Made by a program: the position numbers and the translations under genes
Notes under the pieces: model-generated
Told to the model about the DNA's origin: nothing
Databases searched by the model: none
What the model saw: the letters and a program-made list of their open reading frames with translations, nothing else
NCBI RefSeq assembly: GCF_963422355.1
Contig: NC_085091.1
Location: 6,637,184-6,701,183, forward strand
DNA: 64,000 bases
Reading direction: 5' to 3'
Source of the DNA: Corticium candelabrum
Lineage: Eukaryota > Porifera > Homoscleromorpha > Homosclerophorida > Plakinidae
Part shown: one piece after another, positions 12,946-25,435 of the stretch
Position numbering within the stretch: position 1 is the first letter of the stretch
Layout of the letters: every line of letters begins with the position of its first letter

Positions 12946-13649
12946 TTTTCTGTTGTGTGTTATAAATTCTCTGCATAATATATAATCTACCCAATATAAA
13001 TTGCACTTCGGTTGTTTCAAATATGTGTTATTACCCATGTAGTAGTTTACCTAATTTTAAATAAGTTTACAAGTCTAATGTGTAATAAGATGGAAATTAG
13101 AATTTATAACGTCTGAAGACGTAATTTGGCTCATCCCTATTGGCAGTGTCTTCAGATCTCTCTGTGTGTGTGTATGTAGGTAGAGCCACACTGGTCAAGA
13201 AGTGCCTCTTTCTGTTCTAGTTGGGTGCTCGCTGACTGTTATCTCAATTTCTAAGTCGACGTCTGCGTCAGACCAATATCCCTATACTGAATTGGCCATC
13301 TGCATGCTGTAATTGCAACGGCGTATCTTACTAGTTTGTTGCAATAGCAGTTTGCGTATACTGTACGTGCATTAGAAATATTCTAGCACATTAAATGACA
13401 GTCTACTATGCTCTACCGTCGACATCCACATTTCTGCTAGTACCGTACATGTTAGATTGGTTCGTACCTTTGATATCTCTGCAAGCAGTTTTTACGACGC
13501 ATTTGCACTTAAGCGTAGCAATACATCTGTACGCTAGGCCTCTTGTGTAAGTCCAGTTCTTTAGTTTACAGGGTAGTCACAACAGCTGTAGCTCTGGGGG
13601 ACCATGTGCCGGTCAGACAGTGAGGTCTTTTGTTCGACTGGAGCCAATT
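12946..13649. other. no gene recognised
   Basis: AT-rich sequence after the decayed ORF, with no supported coding frame or repeat. Confidence 0.4.
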
Positions 13650-13694
13650 GTAACCGCCACATACGTCTTCTTTCTTTGCTGCCGTTTCTTTCAG
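13650..13694 (-). pseudogene. TRAF RING exon 1 scrap (first codons only)
   Basis: The - strand reads AAKKEDVCGGYN, the start of the RING exon seen at 24072 and 16756, and then diverges. The start codon is ACG instead of ATG. Its upstream flank, with ATTGGCTGAA and continuing to about 13800, matches the flanks of the other RING exons. Confidence 0.6.
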
Positions 13695-14040
13695 CCAATG
13701 CAATTTGTACGGATGTAAACCCGTGCAAACATGAACGGTGTCAAACCCCGTACTACTAATATTTAAGTTATTATTAAAATATGCAAAGTTTCCGCCTGAA
13801 CATGTTTTATCTATTGGAACGCTGTAGCCACGTTCCCTTCGTGTAAAGAGTTTTCTTGGTTTTATGTTTAAGTTATGACGCAGTGTGTGTGTGGCACGTT
13901 ACGTGCAATTGCGAGGTCCCAAATGTGCTGAATGAAACACACAAGTAGGTGTGTTCACACTATGTTTGCGACTCTGGTTTTGAGCTTTTAATTGCCAAGT
14001 GTAGCGAGTCTTATAATCCGGGTCGCACAATAGAAATGGG
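13695..14040. other. RING-exon upstream flank, otherwise empty
   Basis: The first ~110 bp match the 5' flank of the RING exons at 16757-16870. The remainder shows no feature. Confidence 0.4.
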
Positions 14041-14045
14041 CGTGT

Positions 14046-14116
<71 letters not shown>

Positions 14117-14149
14117 TGTGTGTGTGTGTGTGTCTGTGTGTGTGTGTGT

Positions 14150-14188
<39 letters not shown>

Positions 14189-14258
14189 TGTGTGTCTGTG
14201 TGTCTGTTTGTGTGTGTCTGTGTTTGCATGTGTGTGTGTGTGTGTGTGTGTGTTTGTT

Positions 14259-14351
<93 letters not shown>

Positions 14352-14385
14352 TGTGTGTTTGTATGTGTCTGTGTCTGTGTGTGTA
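14041..14385. repeat. (TG)n microsatellite
   Basis: About 345 bp of TG with TGTC and TTTG variants. It produces long artefactual Cys-Val and His-Thr frames on both strands. Confidence 0.97.
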
Positions 14386-16319
14386 CGCAAATCTCAAATT
14401 TCTCCTCCCCACAACCACGTTTCATGATAGGACCTACCCTAAAAAATCTTTCCGTGTCCAACTACTGATAAGTCTAACAACAATTCGTGCAAGTGACTAA
14501 ACTACGAAGAAAGCGCTTTATAAACTTTCGTCGCCCCATCGTTTTGTATTGTAGCTAGGGACTGTGTGTACTTGACAAACAAGAAACACCTTCAGGAGTT
14601 CAATGCTACCTACAGTCAGTTATTCACACGTCAGTATGATCAATTCTTTACTACACAGTGCTGCATCTGTTGATAGCCAATGTTTGCTGATATCAATTTT
14701 ACGTCAGTAAATACCATACCAGTGTCGTTAAAACAGAACCGAGTCCATACCTAGACTGTACAGTTCAATTGTCTTGATTACGATCGCTAAACAGCGACTA
14801 CCTAAACCAGGCCTATGCACGTAATCTAAACTACTAGGAAGTTTGCATGTTTAATTCCATGACAGCTAGGGTTTCGACAAATGCGTATATTGTCTAGCTA
14901 GGACTCGGCGTTTCAGTAGACGGTTTGAAAACTCCATCGGACGTGGTACTCATAACGCGAGGCGCCTACGGATACCGTACAACTAGTCATAATTGAGTTA
15001 GTGTTAAACGTTGCACTTGCCGCATGGAATGCTGGTTTGTGCTGGATTTGCAATCCTTGCGAAGGTAGGTTTGCTGCTACATGAGTCTGGTTTGGAGCTA
15101 TCATTCCTACTGTTTACCGCCTAGTAACGAGAGTACAGTCTGTCTAGCGCATATAGTTACGAGAGTAGCAGTATGGCTAACAAGGAAACCATCGTCCTGC
15201 GATGGTGGATGCTGCAAGAAAGAGCGCTTATAGCACAAATCTCGCACGTGCAAGATAACAGACGACGTCGTATTCGTCGCTATCGCAGTGCAATCCCAGC
15301 TTAAGGAACTGTTGCGTCGTCCGTCATGCGGAGTATGCTATCTTCGTTGTCAGCAGTGAAGAGATTCCCGCTCAAACAACGGATCACAACAGCTTGGTAG
15401 ATAGAGAAACCATGTAATCAAACTCACTCTATGCTAATTTACTTCCTCACACATCACACCAGTCGAAACACACCCACATCTAATTGCTTAGTTCGTGGGA
15501 TTGCCGACATTTGATAGCTATTTGATACCTCTTGAATGTATGCAAATACCTCATCACCTCGAGTGGCACCCTTAGTACAAGCGCTACCAAAGACGCATCC
15601 CAATGTCCGTTGGTCGGCCGACCAGTCGTCCTCAGCGGTAAAAAACCTGCGTTGCTTTGTACGCATAGGCCCTCAGGCTATTAGCAAAAGGTCGATTTTT
15701 AGAAAAGAGGTTCTCATGTAAGAGACAGCATCTATAGGCGATAAATGCAAGTGCGTGCTACTTGCAGGAGCAAGACATATAGGGTACGGGACTACTACTG
15801 TTGTAGTCTTGTTAGACATCCCGCCCCTTCTAATCACGTGCTGCGAATCAACTACGCAAGCTATTGCTCAAATCTAGATTTACGCACGGTCTTTTCATTT
15901 CTGTGATGGACTTTATAGAGATAGTAGGTACCAAACCCAATGCAGAGCTGTTGTTACATTGGCAATAGAGCCAAACGTAGGCTCTAGGACTGTCCTTTGG
16001 CTCATGGCCAACGTGAGTGTAGACTCCAAATTTCTTGATATTGTATACAAGACTTCATATTCCTTGATAAGAGACCAACAAATAAGAATGGTAAAGATAC
16101 GTTCACATTAACACTTTGCGAATGTTTCTCAACACTACGCCCACATTTGTTCTCACACGATGTAGGACCGCCCGCAGCTCTGTAACATCGGTGACTTTAT
16201 CTGATGACGACGTACCTTCTCGTCTAGTGAGTGTAGAAAGGCATGGCTGCTAGGATCGTGTTGAAATAGCAAAGACCTCCTGACAGTTAACGCAGTGCAT
16301 TACGTATGCCAATAGTTAG
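14386..16319. other. no gene recognised
   Basis: About 1.9 kb with only short unsupported ORFs. No similarity to the other parts of the window was noticed. Confidence 0.4.
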
Positions 16320-16472
16320 ATCGACCAAGTTTAGTTTGCTGGGAGAGATGAGTTATATCTACCACGTGTTCGTAGATATACAACCAAATTTGGAAAACTC
16401 TACGGTTACACGCTCCTCGACAACGGTCATTCAAAAAAATCTATGCACGAAGCGTTAATGTTCCTTGATTAC
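16320..16472 (-). repeat. TRAF intron 2 remnant shared with copy C
   Basis: Bases 16325-16460 match 23625-23788, the sequence just after RING exon 2 in copy C (shared CCAATTTGGAAAACT-type core and ACGCTCCTCGAC). Similarity ends near 16320, so an insertion or rearrangement boundary lies there. Confidence 0.65.
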
Positions 16473-16756
16473 CTTGGATTTAGCCAGTTTCTCCTTATCC
16501 AACGGACATTCTACTTCGTGGCCGCCCCCTTGTTGTCTAGATACATATGCCATGTTGCCCCAGGACAGCAGACTCAGGATTCGTGCACTTACTCTGCTAT
16601 TTGGTCGAAACAAGTCTTGCAGAAAGTGTGTCCGCATGGCGTCTGCACTGGATCTCTCACCGCCAACAGACAAATAGGACATTCGTAGTCTTTCTCAAGT
16701 GGATCTACAAACGATACATCGTATCCGCCATATTTTTCTTCTTGCTTTGATGCCAT
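16473..16756 (-). CDS. TRAF6-like RING-finger exons 1-2 (intact)
   Basis: Exon 1 (16756-16593) starts at an ATG in good Kozak context (ACCAAATGGC) and encodes MASKQEEKYGGYDV, then the RING start [18 protein letters not shown] and [17 protein letters not shown] donor follows. After a 56-bp intron ending in CTAG, exon 2 (16536-16473) gives QQGGGHEVECPLDKEKLAKSK, then GTAATC. The spacing CxxC...CGHxFCxxC...CPLD is that of TRAF RINGs, which recruit E2 enzymes for ubiquitin chain formation. Exon 2 ends in phase 0, as needed to join VFDDVKVRR at 5648. Joined, they give 76 + 368 = 444 aa. Alternatively this is an orphan 5' end from a separate copy. No lesion is visible. Confidence 0.8.
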
Positions 16757-17699
16757 TTGGTTCAGCCAATACGATTTGGTACAGAAGTAAAGTAGTGCAA
16801 ACCAACAGCCAAATAAAACCCCGTATACAAAGATTATCGACATTCATTATCATGCAAAGTCTGCCTGAATATGCAAAGCCGGCGGACGCCGATTCGGATT
16901 GATACAATGCAACGCACGCTAAAAGATTTGGTTGAGCACTTGCCTTCTTTGCCCCTTGCTCTTTCACCGAAATTTGTGAAGATTAAAATTAACGATGTTT
17001 CTTGAAAAAACTAAAAGCTTTTGGGTGTGCAATATTTACTTCAATCCAACGATATCTATCTGCAAGCGAACCATAATTTCAACAACAATACAAAGTAGGA
17101 GACTCTGGGTGTATAGATAGAAAGGTCACGCACAAACACACAAAACTCTTGTAGAAATAAATTGTTATTGTAATTATTTATACTCTTTGCGGCAACATTA
17201 AAACAAAAAACGTGGAATGGAATGAAACGCAGAACGAAACGTACACGGAATAGAATGCGCATGTGCCACACGTCTGCTTACACTGATGCAAGCTGACAAA
17301 AATCTGTAATGGAATGTAAAACGCCAACTGTTATTTAATTAAGACACAGACACTGAGACAGTATTCATCAGACACCGTAATCTGAGGGCTGGGGGCCTAG
17401 TTCTACCCCACCCTCACGGCGCACGCTGAGAAAGGTTCGCCAATGAACGTAGTTTCTACTCAGCAATTTGCGCCTACATCCCAGGCGGATAGAATTAGAT
17501 TATCTTTAATATTATACTCCCTCATTCTACATGTTCTACTTAGTCTAAATAGTAACTAACATAAGAAATCAAAAATTATTTTATTGCATTTTTTGTTAGC
17601 TCTTAACATTCGTATGTCCAAAAAATTTAAGTTTAATTTTTGAAGCTAAATTTGTGAAGATATTGAAGTTGCTTCTGGATGTTTAGTAGCCGTACACCT
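16757..17699. other. RING gene 5' flank, then empty
   Basis: Bases 16757-16880 resemble the upstream flanks at 24073-24175 and 13695-13800 (ATTGGCTGAAC just before the start, then shared AT-rich sequence). They probably hold the promoter/5' UTR of the RING gene. From 16900 to 17699 I see nothing. Confidence 0.4.
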
Positions 17700-18095
17700 G
17701 CCGAGATGTCACAAAAGAGCATAAGTGGCTAGAGCAACTTTTAGTTAAGAAAAGAAAAATTGACTGTCTCACCTTACGTACATCCGGGCCTTTCAAAGGT
17801 TTTCGCCTTCTGCACAAAATGTTCTAGTTCACGCCAGTTACAGCAGATGATGCGATGAGGGACCGCGTTGTACAGGACTTTTTATATAAGTGCTCCAAAA
17901 AGCAGCAAGTTTTTCCTCTAAACCTTTTAGCTGAAAAAGTTAACAAACAATCTGTCCACTCACGCAAGCATCTCACAAGAGCACCGCCCTACAAAATGGG
18001 CGTAGCTAGGCATTGCTGCATCGGGTTCAACAAGCGACTATAGAGGTAATAATGCAGTGCTAGATGCATATATACCATCGTTAAGCTATTCTGTT
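17700..18095 (-). repeat. TRAF intron 2 remnant
   Basis: Matches 23215-23610 inside TRAF copy C (shared AAAAAGCAGCAAGTTTT, GTTAACAAACAATCTGT, GCAGTGCTAGATGCATATA). It is on the wrong side of the 16.7 kb RING exons to belong to them. It fits a further degenerate copy whose RING exon scrap is at 19.57 kb. Confidence 0.65.
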
Positions 18096-18635
18096 GCCTA
18101 ACGCTTAGCTGAGGGTCAAACTTCAAGAGACAGCCTTGACAAAAGGAGGCATTTTTTTATGTTGACGCTGACCTTGACACATGAGTATAATTCATTTCTA
18201 TGTCAGCGTCCGTGTCAACGTCACATTGCAAACCAACTTACCAAGCTCAACGCGTTAAGAAATGTAGAGTATATGGATATATACGACGACGACGACGATG
18301 ACCTTCGCCCATAGCGAGAATGATAATATCGTTCAGAGAGCGCTAAGACTTCCGTTCCGAATGCTCGTTTTAAAAATCAGCAAAGGTTTTGGCAGGGTCC
18401 CCATATTCTAACAATTTCGTATTGATACGTTAAGTCGTTTAAAAGATGTCGTGTTTAAGACAGGCACGCAGGCACAGACACCCTGATGGACACAGAAAAC
18501 CTGAAAAGCAGTACGTTTTTGCTACGCGGGTTCTATAAACATGGCTTTGCATATGTGCTTCCACTACTTCGTTTGCACGTGTGAAAACTAACGATTCGAG
18601 CTGCTGGAATTGCATGAGCAGTTGCACACTACCAG
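18096..18635. other. no gene recognised
   Basis: Contains a short (GAC)n run at about 18284-18298. No coding feature is supported. Confidence 0.35.
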
Positions 18636-19300
18636 TACGTACGGTATACACTATACATAACGATACTCTTTGGTATGCATAGGAAGGTAGCGCACGATAT
18701 ATAGTACGGTACCGCATGATATATAGGACGGTTCTGCACGGTATACAGAACGGTACCTCACGGTATACAGAAAGGTACCGTACGGTATTTTGGACGCTAT
18801 GCACGGTTTTTTAGGACGGTACTGCAGTTTATATAGTATGATACCGCACCGTATATAGAACGATACCAAACTGTTTTTAGGACTGTACCGCACAGGATAT
18901 AGGACGTTAACCAACGGTAGGAAACAGCATCATACAGTATATATAAAAATATCGTACGGAATATAAGACAGTACAGCACGGCATATAGGACGGTACAGCA
19001 CGCTATACAGAACGGTACCGTACTGTATATATAGCGGTACCGCACCGCTATCTGGACGGTACCGTACGGTATATACGACGATACCGCACGGTTTTGTTAG
19101 GACGGTACCGCACAGTATATAGAACGATACAGCACGATATATAGGACGTTACCCAACGGTGTAAGACAGTATTGTACGGTATATAGCACAGTATCGTACG
19201 GAATCTAAACGGTACCGCACGCATATTGGACGGTATCGTACGAGAAATAGGACAGGACCGCACAGTATTATATACGACTGTACCTTAGAGTACGTAGGAC
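18636..19300. repeat. 22-bp satellite with GGTACC core and higher-order structure
   Basis: Diverged tandem copies of a unit like GGACGGTACCGCACGGTATA (period about 22 bp) fill 665 bp. A variant unit containing CCAACGGTAGGAAACAG (18910) returns as CCAACGGTGTAAGACAG (19152). The spacing is 242 bp, exactly 11 x 22, which suggests a higher-order repeat. The - strand frames through it are repetitive by-products (GTVLYIVRYR-like). Confidence 0.85.
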
Positions 19301-19514
19301 GGTGCCGCAGGGTTCATTGGATAGTTTTGCAATGTATACAATACGGTACAGCAAGATCAAATCGGACGTGGTAATAAAGTCGTTTAGTCTAGTAATGAAA
19401 AAGCAAAAGACAGAGTCTGTTGATGTACAGCACCCGATCACAAATTTTGAACCAGCACAATATTTTAGGTCATGGTCTATCAATAGTTGTGCATGAAAAG
19501 GCAATTCTGCCCTA

Positions 19515-19632
19515 CAAAATCTAAATAGCACATACAGGATTCATGTACTCCGCGACTTGCTCAAAACAAGTCTCGTAGAAAGAGCGTTTGCATAGCGCCT
19601 GTACTGGATCTCTCACCGCCAACTGACAAAGG
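19515..19632 (-). pseudogene. TRAF RING exon 1 fragment cut by a retroelement
   Basis: The - strand reads [11 protein letters not shown], then CFEQVAEYM, matching the middle and end of RING exon 1. The CGH part has decayed to CKR. The 5' half of the exon is absent. Homology stops at about 19632, where gypsy-like coding sequence starts, so the element probably inserted into this exon or recombined with it. Confidence 0.65.
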
Positions 19633-19900
19633 CTGAAGATTCTTACAAGAGATTGTTGTCTTATCATTCAGCCCCATTATCAAATGGATACTCTTCGGCG
19701 AAACTTTTAATGTATTGCCAACTGAGAATACTAGTTAAAACAGCACTAACTACTCTTCTATCTAAACAAATCCCCCATACAGAGAAGTACAAGTAAAAGA
19801 ACAAGTTCAAATCGAAATGACAAAAGAGAGACTTTACCACACCATCAAGCCAAACAATACCACCATTATCTCAATAGGAAAATTTTGGCTTTCCTGACAG

Positions 19901-20230
<330 letters not shown>

Positions 20231-20332
20231 AATAGCTAGAGTAATGGACATGTTTAGGTTTTGTTGCATTTTAGAAGTAGCTTCTATTTTCATTTGCCTA
20301 GTACTATGTATGCGCTGAAAAATATTTCAAAT

Positions 20333-20333
<1 letters not shown>

Positions 20334-20375
<42 letters not shown>

Positions 20376-20383
20376 CAGAGAGA

Positions 20384-20423
<40 letters not shown>

Positions 20424-20478
20424 GACTGAGAGAGAGAGAGAGAGAGAGAGGAGACAGAGAGAGAGACAGAGAGAGAGG

Positions 20479-20559
<81 letters not shown>

Positions 20560-20581
20560 CAGAGAGAGAGAGAGAGACAGA

Positions 20582-20662
<81 letters not shown>
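20334..20662. repeat. (GA)n / (GAGACA)n microsatellite, second block
   Basis: A second purine array about 100 bp after the first, within the same retroelement remnant. Confidence 0.97.
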
Positions 20663-21132
20663 TTAATTCTACAACAGTGTACATAACCGAGATGGCATAT
20701 ACAGTAGGAACACCATCAGCAGAATTCCCTACAAACAGAAAACACATAGTAAAACATCGTTAACAAAAGAACCAGTACCAGTACAACAGAATACCGAAAC
20801 AATAACAAAAAAGAATTAAACCAACAGAAGTCTAATGCAACATATCCACCATCAATTCAACCAGGACTAACAACAAGAAGTGGTCGCGTTGTGAAGCCAC
20901 CACAGAAACTAGACTTATAATGTAAAGTTTGACTACAGACTGTTGAATGTTAGAGTTACACAAGTTTGAGTAGAAGTTTTTCGTTTTCAATAGCTGACAA
21001 AGGGAAAATGTGGCAAGCGGTAATTTATTACTGTGTTACCCATGGGTACTTAGTATAATCAACAGTGTAGTGCAATAATGCAATCAGTCAAACCCTACTA
21101 AGCCCGTAGACAACATATACAGCAGTGAAACC

Positions 21133-21635
21133 ATCTTTACTGCAAACCCTCTAATACCAATGGGACGTGCCACTGCCAGCCTATCTATGGTATTTTTTCG
21201 ACGACGAGATTTAAAAATAGATGCCTCGCATATGTAATGATTGCATATTAGGTACAACCTTTGCCATAGCAACTAAAATTGAGCAAATACATTTTATTTG
21301 GCCACGAATAAATTTTTCAGGTTTTGGAAACGTTTTATATATTTATTTAATTAACTCATAATAGATGTTATGCATATTATGTACTCAAGGTTATCCCAAG
21401 AAGAGTCAGTGAGTCATAAAGAGAATTGTAAGCGAGAAAGCACTGAAGTTTACTGTTCGAGTGATTTCGATAGAGTTCTTGGTATATTTTCTATAATCTC
21501 TGCAATGACTACAAATCAAACATGCAACTAATCAGTGAAGACAACAATTGCTTGCATTGCAACACATTTCACGTTGAAACAACAATGCTGTCATGTGTCT
21601 ACTTCAACAACGAATACAATCGCTTCGTTCTTTAC
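21133..21635. repeat. TRAF gene 3' flank, copy C
   Basis: Counterpart of 3788-4278. It ends at the stop region of TRAF copy C. Confidence 0.65.
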
Positions 21636-22940
21636 TTACTTTTCAGTAAAAACAACAGATTTAGAGACACATAGCGAAGCTTTTGTACAGCGAAGTTTCT
21701 TTAGCCGATCGTTTGGGAAGTAAATCGTATAAGGACTGTGAAAGAAATACGTGACGAGCTTCTTATCTAGTGTTACAGGATCAATTGTCATTTTTATGTT
21801 GTCTTCGTGGTGTTGCTGAATAGCAAGTGTAATGGTATGACGGAAAAGAAACGGCCATCTCAATTGGCTGTCGCGGGCACTACAGACAGAAACAAGTGCT
21901 GCATACAGGTCACATCCTCAGGCCAAATCTGCAATCTCGCTTTGTATCCATTCGAATGAGCAAAGAAACTCTTACTTGTTTTGTACGGTACCTTACCATT
22001 TGAAACTGTAAACCGCACGATAGCTTTACCGCAACGGGACAAGGTGTCTTCACTTGGAGACAAAAACAGTTGAATGAGAGAAAATTTTACAAAATGCAGT
22101 GATTCTTTTATCTGTTTGTTTTCATCCCTTAGTGTCTTGTTTCATATCTCGGTGCTTTCACGATCTGATGTTGTTTTATCTGATGCTTCACTACTGCTGT
22201 AGTTAAATGTTGCTCCATTTCCTGTTTCTTAACCTGAAACAAACGCGTGCTTTGACGTAGCCAAACAAATTGCTCAAATGAATATATTACTGTAACGTGG
22301 CATCCCACGCCCTTGAAGACGCAAGGCATTGTCATATTGGGACAATCTCCTAACTCAGAAACGTGATCTTTGAACTACAAACAAATACAATTTACATAAA
22401 AATAGTTGATCATTTTAGTACATATACATTTATATTATATAATACAAGAAAGAACTCTTCCGTGTCTTCTTTCCACTTTCTTTCTACATTTCAATGTGCA
22501 ATCGATAGGTAAATTAGACAGCGACTCTTATGCAGATAAAACACGCATATACAATTTTTACGTAAGAATAAGGAAATCTCACACATTTCTGAAAACCTCC
22601 ATATTACGCCTTTCGACTTTTTTCTTGCAGCTGCCACAAGTTAGAAGAAATTAAGGGCAGGTAAATGTTTGGTGAAGAAAAAAGTCACATCGTTGCATGA
22701 TTTTACCAAAATTTCTGGGACATCTGACAATTTGAAACTTGCACTTGTTATGATGATCTTAACACAAATAATAAAGAAAGTGTTCAGCTATTATACTATA
22801 TTCGTCGTATCATTGGATATCACCTGTAGGCAGTTTAGTTGTCCTATCCATTTACACGCTTCAGCAGAGTTTGATGATTTATTTGTACACTTGACTTTTG
22901 GAGAGAGCACTTTCCTCCTTACTATCATATCCTTAAAGAC
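21636..22940 (-). pseudogene. TRAF6-like copy C, exons 3-7 (disabled)
   Basis: Collinear with copy A: exon 3 22940-22824, exon 4 22757-22597, exon 5 about 22525-22449, exon 6 22374-22291, exon 7 22233-21636. Several lesions are visible. There is an in-frame TAA in exon 4 (22651-22653). Exon 5 has a 1-bp loss and its donor is GG instead of GT. A frameshift splits the TRAF-C domain near 21880. A premature stop replaces the end of the protein (FTEK then stop). Exon 4 also has its acceptor AG displaced by one base relative to copy A, which by itself would break the frame. Zinc-finger cysteines are otherwise largely kept, suggesting recent inactivation. Confidence 0.85.
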
Positions 22941-22999
22941 CTAAATTGTGAGCAAACAAATTAACGAATTGCAAATATACCCTATTTGGTACAGTTCAC

Positions 23000-23788
23000 G
23001 CCAGTTACATAAATTTTTTTAATATGTAGAATATCTACAAAATTTTTTCAATATTTTTTGCTATTACATTATAATTACAACCATTCGGCAATAAACTTCA
23101 CTAAATATGACTGATTGTGAAGACCACAGTAGGGTGATGTAAAGATATATGTCCGCTAGTGCAAAAGCTCTAGACTAAGAACTGCCTCTACTGTGAGGAC
23201 CGAATACTCTAGCTGTTGGAAAAGTATGAGTCACTAGCAACTTTCAGTTAAGAAAAGATTGATTGCCTCACATTACGTACATCTCGGTCTTCAAAACGTT
23301 TCGGTTTTTTGGACAAAAATAATTTTCTAGTTCTCGTCAGTTACAGCAGATTATGCGATGAGAAAACTTGCAGCACCTGCAGGTTGGTTACATAAGTGCT
23401 CCAAAAAGCAGCAAGTTTTCCATCTAAGCTCTTTACTAACAGAAAAGTTAACAAACAATCTGTTCGCCCACCGATCGTCTCACAAGAACACAGCTCTACA
23501 AAATGGGCGTAGCTGGATCGTGTTCAACTAGCGAAAAAAGTTTGACTATAGAAGTAAAAATGCAGTGCTAGATGCATATATAACATCGTTAAGCTATTCT
23601 GTTGCCTATCAAAGAAATAGAACCGACCAAGGTCAGTTTGCACACTACTTATTAGGATACTCAACGTCACGTGGTACATGAGAAACGACCCAATTTGGAA
23701 AACTAGTCAGGGACGCTCCTCGACTATGTTTACATGCATTCGGAAATTGATTACCTAGAGAGTAAATCAAAAGCACGCGAAGCGTTAC
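23000..23788 (-). repeat. TRAF copy C intron 2
   Basis: About 850 bp separates exon 2 (ends 23789) from exon 3 (starts 22940). Parts recur at 17700-18095, 16325-16460 and 31690-32040, so this is probably the ancestral intron arrangement of the family. Confidence 0.6.
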
Positions 23789-24072
23789 CTCAGATTTAGA
23801 CAGCTTCTCCCTATCCAACGGACATTCCACTTCGTGTCCTCCTCCTTGCTGTCTACAAAGACAATCCTGCATTAGGACATCCAAACAGCAGATAAAGGAT
23901 GCACGTACTCTGCTACTTGGTCGAAACAAGTCTTGCAGAAAGAGTGTCCGCATGGCGTTTGCACTGGATCTCTCACAGCCAACAGACAAACGAGACATTC
24001 GTAGTCTTTCTCAAATGGATCTACAAACTATACATTGTATCCGCCAGGTGCGTCTTCCTTCTTTGCTGCCAT
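23789..24072 (-). pseudogene. TRAF6-like copy C, RING exons 1-2 with nonsense codon
   Basis: Exon 1 (24072-23909) starts MAAKKEDAPGGYNV. Codon 15 is TAG (24028-24030) where the intact copy has TCG, then [28 protein letters not shown] follows in frame over the next codons. The donor is GTACGT. Exon 2 (23852-23789) has the same 64-bp length and frame as the intact copy (QQGGGHEVECPLDREK). The first RING pair is CLVC rather than CPIC. With the exon 3-7 lesions this is clearly a pseudogene. Confidence 0.85.
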
Positions 24073-24339
24073 TTTGTTCAGCCAATCCTATTCGTACTCA
24101 TTTGTATATCGTACAGACCAACAGCGAATGAAACCCGTATTATCGACAAGCCCCTGCTGTTGATTAGAATGCGTGTGGACTAGGGTTACAGTTAACTAAT
24201 AGCCAAATAGACGGCCAATTGAAATGCAGCGAATGCGCTCATTGTTATCGCTGTTGTTAATTAGCGTGCCAGTCGACGTAGCAATGTCTTCTTACGGATA
24301 GAGAGGAGGGTCCTAGAGGTCAAGACTTCTTCTCTTTAT
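24073..24339. other. RING gene 5' flank, otherwise empty
   Basis: The first ~100 bp match the upstream flank of the 16.7 kb RING exon. The rest shows nothing. Confidence 0.35.
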
Positions 24340-24357
24340 CGACAGGCCCACCACAGC

Positions 24358-24425
24358 CTAGGCTCGAGTGTCCAGCCGGTCATTTCTTCGCCGCAGGGAG
24401 AGATGACAGGCTGGACTCTCGAGCC
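24358..24425. repeat. conserved hairpin
   Basis: GGCTCGAGTGTCCAGCC and GGCTGGACTCTCGAGCC form a near-perfect 24-25 bp stem around an ~18-base loop. The duplicate at 47026-47096 keeps most of the pairing with a different loop. Confidence 0.7.
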
Positions 24426-25401
24426 TAACCACAGCCGCAACGTTGCTTATTTGTGTTATTAAGTAATTAAAAGTTTGACGGATGGTTAACTCATTCAATT
24501 CTAAACTTATATATGCCTATAATTATCTAATAAATATGCTAGGAAATTAACCGTAATAGCTATAGATTGAAGTGAGTTTGCTGGTTCCATAGCTATATAG
24601 ATAATTAGCTCATATGGGGCGTGGCTAATTAGACATGGACACCCTCTTTTCAAAAATTCTGTATCCGCGCCTGAGAGATATTGAATGTCGACAATTTCAC
24701 GTAGTACACAGCGTGCCCTCTTCTTATGCTTTTCTTGTTAATTATTTAGTAAGTGTAAGTACGTGCATGTGCAGCAGTTGTTTCGTGTAACAAGAGTAGC
24801 AGCCGAAGGTTTATCACTTAGTACGTGCTGATATATTTATAGTAAGGTATCTACAACCAACAGGTAAATGTACAGACGACTAGCAGCAAAACCTCGTCTT
24901 CGTGGTAAACATCTTTTAATTAGTTTTACACTTGCTTTTATATATACCTTATTTTCGCGAATAGTGAAGGACCCATGCTCAAACAATGCCCCATGGTGAC
25001 CATACAACGAAATAATATAAAACCAGTTATATCCATGTGCGTCTAGCTATAGAAATGTGTACGTTACAGTTTGAGATGAAATGAAGAAAGAGATAGAATC
25101 ACGGAATGATGTTTCGTGTTTTGTGTAGTAACGTGGTTTGTGGTTAACATTTACATATATGCGTTCTAATTCAAGCCAGAAGCTACTGCATAGCATAAAT
25201 GAAATATAATCATCTTATTTAAGTTAAGCTATAGTTCTCACAAATGATATATCCTTCAGCACTCGTGCTAACAGTCACTTGCGCTAACAGTAAAAAAGTG
25301 ACGTCAATCTCTTGCGGAGTTCTGGTGCAGCGTGCTAAGACTTTCACCTTGGCTGAGATTGCATTTTACAGTCTGCGCATGCTCGGCTACTTCTTAGTTT
25401 A

Positions 25402-25435
25402 GGTTTTAGGGTTAGGGTTAAGGTAAGTTTGTATT
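25402..25435 (+). repeat. interstitial telomere-like tract
   Basis: TTTTAGGGTTAGGGTTAAGG. A few units only, within the composite repeat. Confidence 0.8.

Noticed and set aside
18439..19263. - strand ORFs with GTVLYIVRYR repeats, as a repeat protein
   Set aside because: The period is that of the 22-bp DNA satellite, frames shift between units, and no start or splice context is conserved.
18636..19300. CRISPR-like array
   Set aside because: Adjacent diverged units with no unique spacers, in a eukaryotic context.
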